Both the position numbers and the translations under genes were made by a program. Below are positions 7,701 through 13,560 of a DNA stretch of 13,560 bases, piece by piece. The notes below the pieces were generated by a model. That model worked only from the letters and a program-made list of their open reading frames with translations, was not told the origin of the DNA and did no database searches. Where the stretch lies: positions 1-13,560 of the forward strand of contig CAMLRA010000111.1 of assembly GCA_946482325.1 (NCBI GenBank). The letters are read 5' to 3'. Each line of letters starts with the position of its first letter. Within the stretch, counting starts at the first letter, position 1. The stretch comes from an uncultured Chromatiaceae bacterium. GTDB taxonomy: Bacteria > Pseudomonadota > Gammaproteobacteria > Enterobacterales > Alteromonadaceae.

Positions 7701-8462
7701 CATCTGGCTCTGAACAAAGAAGACGAAAAGATCCGCTGGCGCGATATTGTCGCGCAGCCACGTAAGATCATCTCCTCACCAACCTGGTCAGGTCTGGAAG
7801 ATGAACATGTTTCTTACAACGCCGGCTACACCAACGTACACGAGCTTATTCCGTGGCGCACCATCACCGGCCGCCAGCAGTTTTATCAGGACCACGAGTG
7901 GATGCGTGATTTTGGTGAACAGCAATGTGCCTACAAGCCGCCGATCAACTTAAAAACCGTAGCGCCGGTACTGCATAAAAAACCGAATGGCAACAAAGAA
8001 ATCGTACTGAACTGGATCACGCCTCACCAAAAATGGGGTATCCACAGTACTTATTCCGACAACTTGCTGATGCTGACGTTATCTCGTGGTGGTCCGATTG
8101 TCTGGCTGAGTGAATCAGATGCGCAAGCGGCAGGTATCGAAGATAACGACTGGATTGAGATCTTCAACGTCAATGGTGCTATCGCTGCAAGGGCTGTCGT
8201 TTCGCAACGCGTACCAGAAGGCATGAGCATGATGTATCACGCACAGGAGCGGATTGTAAACGTCCCCGGAGCAGAGACAACAGGCACCCGTGGCGGTATT
8301 CACAACTCAGTGACCCGTGCTGTGATGAAACCAACGCACATGATCGGCGGTTATGCCCAGCAAGCCTACGGCTTTAACTATTACGGCACTGTCGGCTGTA
8401 ACCGCGACGAGTTTGTCATCGTGCGCAAGATGAGCAATGTCGACTGGTTAGACACCAAATAA
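4722..8462 (+). CDS. narG: Respiratory nitrate reductase, catalytic alpha subunit
   Basis: NarG reduces nitrate to nitrite at a molybdenum bis-MGD cofactor on the cytoplasmic face of the inner membrane, using electrons from NarH and NarI. The 1246 residues match the usual length and align end to end with E. coli NarG. H50, C54, C58 and C93 are the ligands of the FS0 [4Fe-4S] cluster. In the FYDWYCDLPP motif, D223 is the expected molybdenum ligand (D222 in E. coli numbering). Other family hallmarks include HGVNCTGSCSW, GFSPIPAMSMVSYA, SNVPQTRTPDAHF and QSGGGWAHYVGQEKLRPQTG. There is no twin-arginine signal, as expected for a cytoplasm-facing NarG. AGGAG lies seven bases before the ATG. It is the first gene of the operon, and the FNR- and NarL-like sites upstream imply induction by anaerobiosis plus nitrate. 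No key residue is missing. Confidence 0.99.
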   Translation: MSHLLDKLRFFKTRSTPFADGHGVTTNQDRTWEQGYRQRWQHDKIVRSTHGVNCTGSCSWKIYVKDGLVTWETQQTDYPRTRPDLPNHEPRGCPRGASYSWYIYSANRLKYPKVRQHLMKLWREAKAVHQDPVQAWQSIVSDPVKAKSYKERRGLGGFIRASWDEVNELIAAANIYTTKQYGPDRVTGFSPIPAMSMVSYAAGARYLSLIGGNCLSFYDWYCDLPPSSPQVWGEQTDVPESADWYNSNYIIVWGSNVPQTRTPDAHFLSEVRYKGTKTCVITSDYSEASKFGDTWLAPKQGTDAALAMAFGHVILKEFHVDSPSSYFTDYVRRYTDMPMLVLLEEHDGKLTQGRFLRAADLVDNLGEANNPDWKTIGIKQDGSLTSPNGAIGYRWGQNTDQVGKWNLEQKDKDGDIELKLSLIDAHDAIAEVAFPYFGGAPHEYKYFQHTEHDEVQTRRIPVRKVQLKDGTEALVATVYDLTLAHYGVDNGAAFGLADPHRAASYNDNVPYTPAWQQAITGVEPAALIQVAREFARNADKTRGRSMVIVGAALNHWYHMDMNYRGLINMLMMCGCIGQSGGGWAHYVGQEKLRPQTGWAPLAFALDWQKPPRHMNGTSFFYNHASQWRYEKLDMAEVVSPLANKEKWTGSIIDFNSRAERMGWLPSAPQLGTNPLHLTSKAKAAGIDVKDYVVQELKAGNLKFACQEPENPQNFPRNMFIWRSNLLGSSGKGHEYMLRHLLGTKHGLLGKDLGGFGGKKPEDVQWTDNAAEGKVDLWVTLDFRMSTTCLYSDIVLPTATWYEKDDMNTSDMHPFIHPLSAAIDPVWEARSDWEIFKGIAKEFSRLCPGHLGVETDLVTTPMHHDTPAELAQPYGVKAWWKGECEAVPGITMPHLNVVERDYPNTYQRFTSLGPLLEKTGNGGKGISWDTKNEVHFLKELNRTHTADGVNKGLARIDSAIDACEVILSLAPETNGQVAVKAWAALSKITGRDHRHLALNKEDEKIRWRDIVAQPRKIISSPTWSGLEDEHVSYNAGYTNVHELIPWRTITGRQQFYQDHEWMRDFGEQQCAYKPPINLKTVAPVLHKKPNGNKEIVLNWITPHQKWGIHSTYSDNLLMLTLSRGGPIVWLSESDAQAAGIEDNDWIEIFNVNGAIAARAVVSQRVPEGMSMMYHAQERIVNVPGAETTGTRGGIHNSVTRAVMKPTHMIGGYAQQAYGFNYYGTVGCNRDEFVIVRKMSNVDWLDTK

Positions 8463-8479
8463 GGTTGGAGTAAGAATTT

Positions 8480-10015
8480 ATGAAAGTCAGAGCCCAAATC
8501 GGCATGGTGTTAAATCTCGACAAATGTATCGGTTGCCACACCTGCTCTATCACTTGTAAAAACGTCTGGACCTCACGTGAAGGCGTCGAATATGCCTGGT
8601 TCAACAATGTCGAAACCAAACCAGGCATTGGTTTTCCGAAAGAATGGGAAAACCAGCAAAAATGGCACGGCGGCTGGACCAAAAATGCCAGCGGCGAGCT
8701 GGAATTAAAAATCGGTGGTAAACGCCGGGTGCTGGCGAATATTTTCGCCAACCCGGACTTACCGGAAATCGACGACTACTATGAGCCGTTTGATTTTGAT
8801 TATCAGCATCTGCATACCGCCAAGGACAGCCAGCACCAGCCGGTGGCGCGGCCACGTTCGCTGATTAGCGGTCAGCGCATGGAAAAAATCGAATGGGGTC
8901 CAAATTGGGAAGAGATTCTCGGCACCGAATTCGAAAAACGCAAAAAAGATCAGAACTTCAACGACGTGGTGCAAAAAGACATCTACGGCCAGTTTGAAAA
9001 AACTTTCATGATGTACCTGCCACGTTTGTGTGAGCACTGTCTGAATCCGGCTTGTGTGGCGGCATGTCCAAGCGGTGCCGTCTACAAACGCGAAGAAGAT
9101 GGCATTGTATTGATTGACCAGGACAAATGCCGCGGTTGGCGGATGTGTGTGTCGGCCTGTCCGTACAAAAAAATCTATTACAACTGGAAAACCGGTAAAT
9201 CAGAAAAATGTACTTTCTGCTTTCCGCGCATTGAAGCCGGCCAGCCGACTGTGTGCTCAGAAACCTGCGTCGGTCGTATTCGCTATTTAGGCGTATTGCT
9301 GTATGACGCGGATAAAATTGCAACAGCCGCCAGCGTCGCTAATGAGCAGGATCTGTATCAGGCACAGCTGGATATATTCCTGGATCCAAATGACCCGAAA
9401 GTCATCGCCGCCGCCCGTGCTGAAGGCATCAGTGATAACTGGATTAAAGCCGCGCAGCAAAGCCCGGTCTACATGATGGCGATGGACTGGAAAGTCGCGC
9501 TGCCACTGCACCCGGAATACCGCACCTTACCTATGGTTTGGTATGTGCCGCCACTGTCGCCAATTCAAAGCGCAGTACAGGCCGGCCATGTCGGCATGAA
9601 CGGCGAAATCCCTGACTTAAAATCGCTGCGTATTCCATTGAAATACCTAGCGAATTTACTCACCGCTGGTGATGAAAAGCCTGTAGTGCGGGCCTTAGAG
9701 CGGATGATCGCCATGCGGGCATTTAAACGGGCACAACAAGTCGATGGCATCGAAGATCTGGCGGTTCTGAAACAAGTCGGCCTCAATGCAAATCAGGTTG
9801 AAGAGATGTATCGCTACATGGCATTGGCAAATTACGAAGACCGATTTGTCATCCCGACCAGCCATCGCGCTTATGCCGAAAATGCTTATGACCTTAAGAG
9901 CTCATGTGGCTTTAGCTTTGGTAACGGCTGTGGCGATGGCAACAACAGCGTCAACCTATTTGGTGCAAAAGCCAAAGGCGTCCGTCAGGTCATTCCAGTA
10001 GAGATTAAGGACTAA
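8480..10015 (+). CDS. narH: Respiratory nitrate reductase, iron-sulfur beta subunit
   Basis: NarH carries electrons from the hemes of NarI to NarG through three [4Fe-4S] clusters and one [3Fe-4S] cluster. The 511 residues match the family length. The first cysteine group is C16-X2-C19-X2-C22-X3-C26. The second begins C184-X2-C187-X4-C192-X3-C196. The third reads C217-X2-W220-X2-C223-X3-C227: the tryptophan in place of a cysteine is the known signature of the [3Fe-4S] centre in nitrate reductase. A final group follows with CTFC and the C...C pair before VGRIRYLG. The ATG is preceded by GGAG at 8467-8470, and the gap to narG is 17 bases, so the two are co-transcribed. Nothing looks unusual. Confidence 0.99.
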   Translation: MKVRAQIGMVLNLDKCIGCHTCSITCKNVWTSREGVEYAWFNNVETKPGIGFPKEWENQQKWHGGWTKNASGELELKIGGKRRVLANIFANPDLPEIDDYYEPFDFDYQHLHTAKDSQHQPVARPRSLISGQRMEKIEWGPNWEEILGTEFEKRKKDQNFNDVVQKDIYGQFEKTFMMYLPRLCEHCLNPACVAACPSGAVYKREEDGIVLIDQDKCRGWRMCVSACPYKKIYYNWKTGKSEKCTFCFPRIEAGQPTVCSETCVGRIRYLGVLLYDADKIATAASVANEQDLYQAQLDIFLDPNDPKVIAAARAEGISDNWIKAAQQSPVYMMAMDWKVALPLHPEYRTLPMVWYVPPLSPIQSAVQAGHVGMNGEIPDLKSLRIPLKYLANLLTAGDEKPVVRALERMIAMRAFKRAQQVDGIEDLAVLKQVGLNANQVEEMYRYMALANYEDRFVIPTSHRAYAENAYDLKSSCGFSFGNGCGDGNNSVNLFGAKAKGVRQVIPVEIKD

Positions 10016-10019
10016 CATC

Positions 10020-10778
10020 ATGCAAATACTTCAGGTGATTTCGTTATTACTCGACTACCCGACTGAGCTGTTGCATGACAGTCAAGCCGAGCTTGAGCAA
10101 ATTGTGCAGGCGTCGGCGTTGTCCGACGCCGCCCAAAATGCCTTGCTGGCATTTATCAACAACCGGCTCGCCAAAGATTTAATGGACTGGCAGGCCGAGT
10201 ATGACAGTCAGTTTGAACGTGGCCGCAGTTTAAGCCTGCTGCTATTTGAACATTTACATGGTGAGTCGCGCGACCGTGGTCAGGCCATGGTCGACCTGCA
10301 AGCACAGTATCGCGAAGCTGGACTTGATATTTCGCAAAAGGAATTGCCGGATTATCTGCCGCTGTACTTAGAGTTTTTGTCGACGCAAGGTGATGACAAC
10401 GCGCGCTACGGTCTGCAGGAAGTTGCTCCTATTCTCGGCTTGTTGGCAGCTCGGCTGGCGCAGCGCGATTCGGACTATCAAATTCTGCTGCATACGTTAC
10501 TTGAGCTATCAGAAGCTGATATCGACCTTGCAGATCTGACCAAACAAATCAGCAACGAGCAGCGAGATGACACGCCTAAAGCGCTTGACAAAGTCTGGGA
10601 AGAGGAAATGGTCAGCTTTATGTCGGCTGGTAACAATGGCAGCGGTGAAAACAGCTGCCCCAGCAGCCAGTACCGCCCCAGTGAAGGCCAGCGCCGCGAT
10701 CAGATGGTGCCGGTGCAATTTTTCAGCGGGAAAACACCTGAGCCGGTCGTGCCCGCTACTTCAGGAGTCTTATCATGA
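10020..10778 (+). CDS. narJ: Nitrate reductase assembly chaperone (delta subunit)
   Basis: NarJ is a cytoplasmic TorD-family chaperone that holds apo-NarGH, assists molybdenum cofactor insertion and controls docking to NarI. It is not part of the final enzyme. The 252 residues include the family's LLLDYPTELL start, the YDSQFERGRSLSLLLFEHLHG region (from residue 61) and ELPDYLPLYLEFL at 108-120. It is somewhat longer than E. coli NarJ (236 residues, from memory); the extra length appears to lie in a Ser/Gly/Pro-rich C-terminal tail after about residue 200. The ATG is four bases after the narH stop, and the ribosome binding site AGGA overlaps the end of narH. The stop overlaps the narI start (ATGA), so narJ and narI are translationally coupled. 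Confidence 0.97.
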   Translation: MQILQVISLLLDYPTELLHDSQAELEQIVQASALSDAAQNALLAFINNRLAKDLMDWQAEYDSQFERGRSLSLLLFEHLHGESRDRGQAMVDLQAQYREAGLDISQKELPDYLPLYLEFLSTQGDDNARYGLQEVAPILGLLAARLAQRDSDYQILLHTLLELSEADIDLADLTKQISNEQRDDTPKALDKVWEEEMVSFMSAGNNGSGENSCPSSQYRPSEGQRRDQMVPVQFFSGKTPEPVVPATSGVLS

Positions 10779-11464
10779 GTTATTTTGATCATTTTGCCTT
10801 TGGCATTTACCCCTACATCGCCTTTGCGGTGATGTTAATTGGCAGCTGGATACGCTACGACCGCGAGCAATACACCTGGAAGACCAGCTCCAGCCAGCTG
10901 CTGGAGAAAAAGGACTTACGTCGCGGCAGTATTCCATTCCATATTGGCATCATTGCCATTCTGGGCGGTCATGCAGTCGGTCTGCTGACACCACCAGACG
11001 TCTGGCACTTATTCGGCATCAGTGCGTCATTTAAACAAATGATTGCCATGGGCGTTGGTGGCTTTTTCGGCCTGATTTGCCTGTACGGTTTAGTGATCCT
11101 GCTCAAACGCCGGCTGACCAATCCACGCGTACGAGCCAGCAGCAACCCGATGGATATCGCACTACTGTGGTTGTTACTCGCCCAACTGTTACTGGGATTA
11201 AGCTCGATTTTTGTCTCCGCCGGTCATATGGATGGCAGTGAAATGTTAAAGCTGATGGCCTGGGCACAAAATACCGTGACCTTTGACAGTGCTGAAGCCG
11301 TTGCGGCCATGCAGGGTGTGCACTGGATTTTCAAAGCGCATATTGTGCTTGGCATGACGCTTTTTGTGGTATTTCCGTTCAGCCGTCTGGTGCATATGTT
11401 GAGCGTACCGCTGCAATATATTGGTCGGCCGCATCAGATTGTTCGTCAGCGTTTTATCCGTTGA
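10775..11464 (+). CDS. narI: Respiratory nitrate reductase, cytochrome b gamma subunit
   Basis: NarI is the membrane anchor that oxidises quinol on the periplasmic side and passes electrons through two b hemes to NarH. The 229 residues are near the usual 225. Five membrane helices are visible at about 8-26, 52-72, 88-111, 127-148 and 184-205. The four expected heme-ligand histidines are present: H56 and H66 in helix 2, and H189 and H207 in the final KAHIVLGMT to PFSRLVHMLSVP stretch, corresponding to H56, H66, H187 and H205 in E. coli. The start ATG overlaps the narJ stop. It completes the narGHJI set; no defects are seen. Confidence 0.99.
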   Translation: MSYFDHFAFGIYPYIAFAVMLIGSWIRYDREQYTWKTSSSQLLEKKDLRRGSIPFHIGIIAILGGHAVGLLTPPDVWHLFGISASFKQMIAMGVGGFFGLICLYGLVILLKRRLTNPRVRASSNPMDIALLWLLLAQLLLGLSSIFVSAGHMDGSEMLKLMAWAQNTVTFDSAEAVAAMQGVHWIFKAHIVLGMTLFVVFPFSRLVHMLSVPLQYIGRPHQIVRQRFIR

Positions 11465-11480
11465 TACTTGAAATAAACAG

Positions 11481-11503
11481 AAGGCCAGTGAAGTGCTGGC
11501 CTT
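11481..11503 (+). other. Intercistronic hairpin between narI and the isomerase gene
   Basis: AAGGCCAG (11481-11488) and CTGGCCTT (11496-11503) pair perfectly around a seven-base loop. The hairpin ends two bases before the GGGAG ribosome binding site of the next gene. Only three Ts end the stem, so it is a weak intrinsic terminator at best. It could stabilise the narGHJI message or set the level of the downstream gene. Confidence 0.6.
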
Positions 11504-11516
11504 TGGGAGTTTGAAA

Positions 11517-12311
11517 ATGATCGAAGTCAATCAGCAGCAAATCTCCGAGGCGGATATCTTTGCTGAAATGCAATACCACCCAGCCCGTGATAAACGCGCA
11601 GCCATGGTCGCCGCCGCCCAAAGTTTGATTATTGAAAAATTGCTGTGTCAGCGGGCTAGTGAATTGGGTTTAAGCCAGCAAGTTAACGCGATGCAAAACA
11701 CTGAAGACAACCAATTACGTCAGGCTGCACAGGATAAGCTTATCCAGCAGGTGATCGATTTGGAAGTGGTTGTGCCAACTGCGACTTCCGCTGACTGCGA
11801 GCTTTACTACCAGCAAAACCCGGACAAGTTTATCAGCTCTCCATTACTCGAAGTCCGGCACATTTTATTGGCGTGCGCCCCGGATGACCATTTGGGCCGC
11901 AGCAACGCCCAAAAACAAGCTGAGGTACTGATAGAGCAAATTGAAAGCGGTGCATCCTTTGCCGATTTAGCCAGTCAATTTTCCGCCTGCTCAACTAAAG
12001 ACAGCGGCGGTTTGCTCGGTCAAATATCAAAAGGACAAACAGTACCTGAACTGGAACGTCCATTATTTCGATTAATCCCTGGGCTATTGCCTTACCCGCT
12101 GGAAAGTCGATATGGCTTGCATGTGGTGGAAGTGCTGCACAGAGTCGAAGGCCAGCGGTTACCCTATCCTGCGGTTTCACAACGTATTGCCGACTATCTG
12201 AACGAAAAAGTCCGGCGTAAAGCGGTGGCGCAATATATTTCAGTACTGATTAACGATGCGCAAATCGCCGGTTTTGATTTTCAATTGAGCCCTTCGCCAC
12301 TGATGCAGTAA
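11517..12311 (+). CDS. Parvulin-type peptidyl-prolyl cis-trans isomerase linked to nar operon
   Basis: This predicted PpiC/parvulin-family isomerase of 264 residues catalyses cis-trans change at proline peptide bonds or acts as a chaperone. There is no signal peptide or membrane segment, so it should be cytoplasmic, where NarGH is assembled. The N-terminal 90 residues are helical, as in NifM/SurA-like proteins. The rotamase domain spans about 112-208, starting with EVRHILLA, then ASFADLASQFSACSTKDSGGLLG and ending RYGLHVVEVLHR. The ATG at 11517 is preceded by GGGAG (11505-11509). A GTG at 11493 in frame lies within the hairpin loop and is unlikely. A similar gene follows narI in the Pseudomonas aeruginosa narK1K2GHJI operon, so a role in nitrate reductase maturation is likely but inferred. 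The narI-to-start gap is 52 bases. Confidence 0.92.
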   Translation: MIEVNQQQISEADIFAEMQYHPARDKRAAMVAAAQSLIIEKLLCQRASELGLSQQVNAMQNTEDNQLRQAAQDKLIQQVIDLEVVVPTATSADCELYYQQNPDKFISSPLLEVRHILLACAPDDHLGRSNAQKQAEVLIEQIESGASFADLASQFSACSTKDSGGLLGQISKGQTVPELERPLFRLIPGLLPYPLESRYGLHVVEVLHRVEGQRLPYPAVSQRIADYLNEKVRRKAVAQYISVLINDAQIAGFDFQLSPSPLMQ

Positions 12312-12327
12312 AGCAAGTTGCAGCATG

Positions 12328-12377
12328 CTGGTGCAAAAAAACCGGCCAGCGACCTTTGCGCCGGCGGATTGCACCAG
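12328..12377 (+). other. Nested stem-loop after the isomerase gene
   Basis: CTGGTGCAA (12328-12336) pairs perfectly with TTGCACCAG (12369-12377). Inside it, CCGGC (12342-12346) pairs with GCCGG (12360-12364), giving a two-tier hairpin with a small internal loop. It begins 17 bases after the isomerase stop. It may mark the 3' end of the nar transcript, but only three Ts follow, so it is not a standard intrinsic terminator. The rest of the 168-base gap up to 12479 holds nothing I recognise. Confidence 0.55.
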
Positions 12378-12479
12378 TTTGGCGCATATTGCTGGGCGAT
12401 TGTACTGCAGCGGGCTAGAATGGTGCTCTTTTTGTGCAGCGACTCTGTTTGCAGGCAATAACGAGCAGCGACGACCCAA

Positions 12480-13560
12480 ATGGCCCCAGTTTCTTTTCGA
12501 CAGCGCTTCCTTCAGCTGCTTGGTTTGTACCAGCCCAATGAACAACATCTGGCAGCGATCACACTGCGCCACCGCTTAAAAGTGGTGGCGGCGGCCTTTG
12601 TCGCTTTGTTGCTGGTTTCGCAAATCAGTCAGTGGTATCTGGCCGGCAGTGGTCATGTGTTACTGTTGGCATCAATGGGTGCCTCGGCGGTGTTGTTATT
12701 TGGTTTGCCCGGCAGCCCGCTGGCCAAACCAGCGGTGTTTTTGTGGGGCCACCTTTTGCCGGCAGCGATAGGCCTAGCCTGCAGCCATCTGTTTAGCAGT
12801 TTTCCGCTGATGGCCGCAGCCACCATCGCCATGGTGTTGTTTGTGATGTATTTGTTTGAAGCCATGCATCCGCCGGGCGGCGCCACTGCGTTAGTGCCGG
12901 TGATCGCCACAACCACGGGCAATGCGCCCGGCCTTGATTTTCTGCTGTTTCCGGTCGGGCTGAATTTATTGGTGATGCTGAGCGTAAGTTTGTTATTGCA
13001 ACGTTACCTGCGACCGCAGCGCCAAGTGGTACCGGGGCCGGGCACGCCGATCACCACCGATCTGCAGCCATTAAGCCGCAGTCAGCTGCAGCATGAAGAT
13101 TTACAGGCGGCGATGGATAAGTTTCAGTCGGTGCTGGATATCAGTGAAGCCGATCTGGTGCAGCTTTTCAGCCTGGCGCAACAACATGCCCAGAGCCGCC
13201 AGCAATCAGCGGTAAGCTGTGCCGATATTATGGCGAAGGATTTAGTCACGGTCAGCCCGCAAACGCCGCTATCAGAAGCCTGGTCGCTGCTGCGCCAGCA
13301 TAAAATCAGTATGTTGCCAGTGGTCAGCGCCGATGATCGTTTGGTCGGGGTGATCTCGGTGCCGGATTTTCTGAAAGATTTGGCTTTACCTGAACTGACC
13401 GGGACCCGTCAGCATTTACGTAGTCTGTGGCTACACCTGCGGAGGAAATGGCGCATGCAACAGGGTCTACGGCAGAACAACGTCGTAGATAAAATGAGTA
13501 CACGGCTGGTAGTTGCTGCACCGGACGATCCGATCACCGTGTTAGTGCCGCTGCTGGCTA
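12480..13560 (+). CDS. HPP-family membrane protein with CBS domains (3' end beyond window)
   Basis: This is an inner-membrane protein of the HPP family, of which 360 codons are in the window. Hydrophobic helices fill about residues 33-180. The family signature HPPGGA is at 130-135, preceded by MGASAVLLFGLPGSPLAKP from residue 66. After a linker of about 60 residues comes a cytoplasmic CBS domain (about 244-303; ADIMAKDLVTV near its start). A second CBS domain begins near residue 335 and is cut by the window edge. CBS pairs usually bind adenine nucleotides and regulate the attached domain. Some HPP proteins of cyanobacteria and chloroplasts have been reported to transport nitrite, so a nitrite or anion transport role fits beside narGHJI, but this is inference. 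An in-frame TAA at 12459 limits the start, and the ATG at 12480 is the first candidate; its ribosome binding site is weak. Confidence 0.9.
   Translation, partial: MAPVSFRQRFLQLLGLYQPNEQHLAAITLRHRLKVVAAAFVALLLVSQISQWYLAGSGHVLLLASMGASAVLLFGLPGSPLAKPAVFLWGHLLPAAIGLACSHLFSSFPLMAAATIAMVLFVMYLFEAMHPPGGATALVPVIATTTGNAPGLDFLLFPVGLNLLVMLSVSLLLQRYLRPQRQVVPGPGTPITTDLQPLSRSQLQHEDLQAAMDKFQSVLDISEADLVQLFSLAQQHAQSRQQSAVSCADIMAKDLVTVSPQTPLSEAWSLLRQHKISMLPVVSADDRLVGVISVPDFLKDLALPELTGTRQHLRSLWLHLRRKWRMQQGLRQNNVVDKMSTRLVVAAPDDPITVLVPLLA

Noticed and set aside
11481..11503. Intrinsic terminator after narI
   Set aside because: The stem is convincing but is followed by TGGGAG rather than a run of Ts, so termination was not called; it is listed as a hairpin only.

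Overview
The window looks like the nitrate-respiration locus of a Gram-negative, probably gammaproteobacterial chromosome. The NarG, NarH, NarI and NarX proteins closely resemble the Escherichia coli enzymes and sensor in length, motif order and ligand positions. The extra parvulin gene after narI recalls the Pseudomonas nar operon. I cannot name the genus; an Alteromonadales-type host (Rheinheimera/Shewanella-like) is only a guess.

Layout. A leftward group occupies 1-4403. Reading leftward, it holds a NarX-type nitrate/nitrite sensor kinase (4403-2592), two small unrecognised genes joined by an ATGA overlap (2502-2200 and 2203-1922), and the first 572 codons of a methyl-accepting chemotaxis protein with a periplasmic NIT (nitrate/nitrite-sensing) domain (from 1718, running off the left edge). 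A divergent control region (4404-4721) has a clear NarL/NarP-type 7-2-7 inverted repeat and an FNR/ANR-like box at suitable distances upstream of narG. A rightward group occupies 4722-13560: narG, narH, narJ and narI in tight order, then a cytoplasmic parvulin-type peptidyl-prolyl isomerase. After a 168-base gap with a nested hairpin comes an HPP-family membrane protein with CBS domains, truncated by the right edge.

How they fit together. NarX would sense periplasmic nitrate and phosphorylate a NarL/NarP regulator that binds the 7-2-7 site. FNR/ANR would add oxygen control. NarGHI would then reduce nitrate at the cytoplasmic face of the inner membrane, with NarJ and possibly the isomerase helping assembly. 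The NIT chemoreceptor could steer the cell toward nitrate. The HPP protein is a candidate for moving the nitrite produced, because some HPP proteins have been reported as nitrite transporters. Neither narL nor narK is present within the window.

Least explained are the two small genes between narX and the chemoreceptor. Both carry cysteine clusters ending in CxxC, and the NarX central domain here also has a C-X4-C-X2-C cluster. No tRNA, rRNA, CRISPR array, insertion sequence or integrase was seen.
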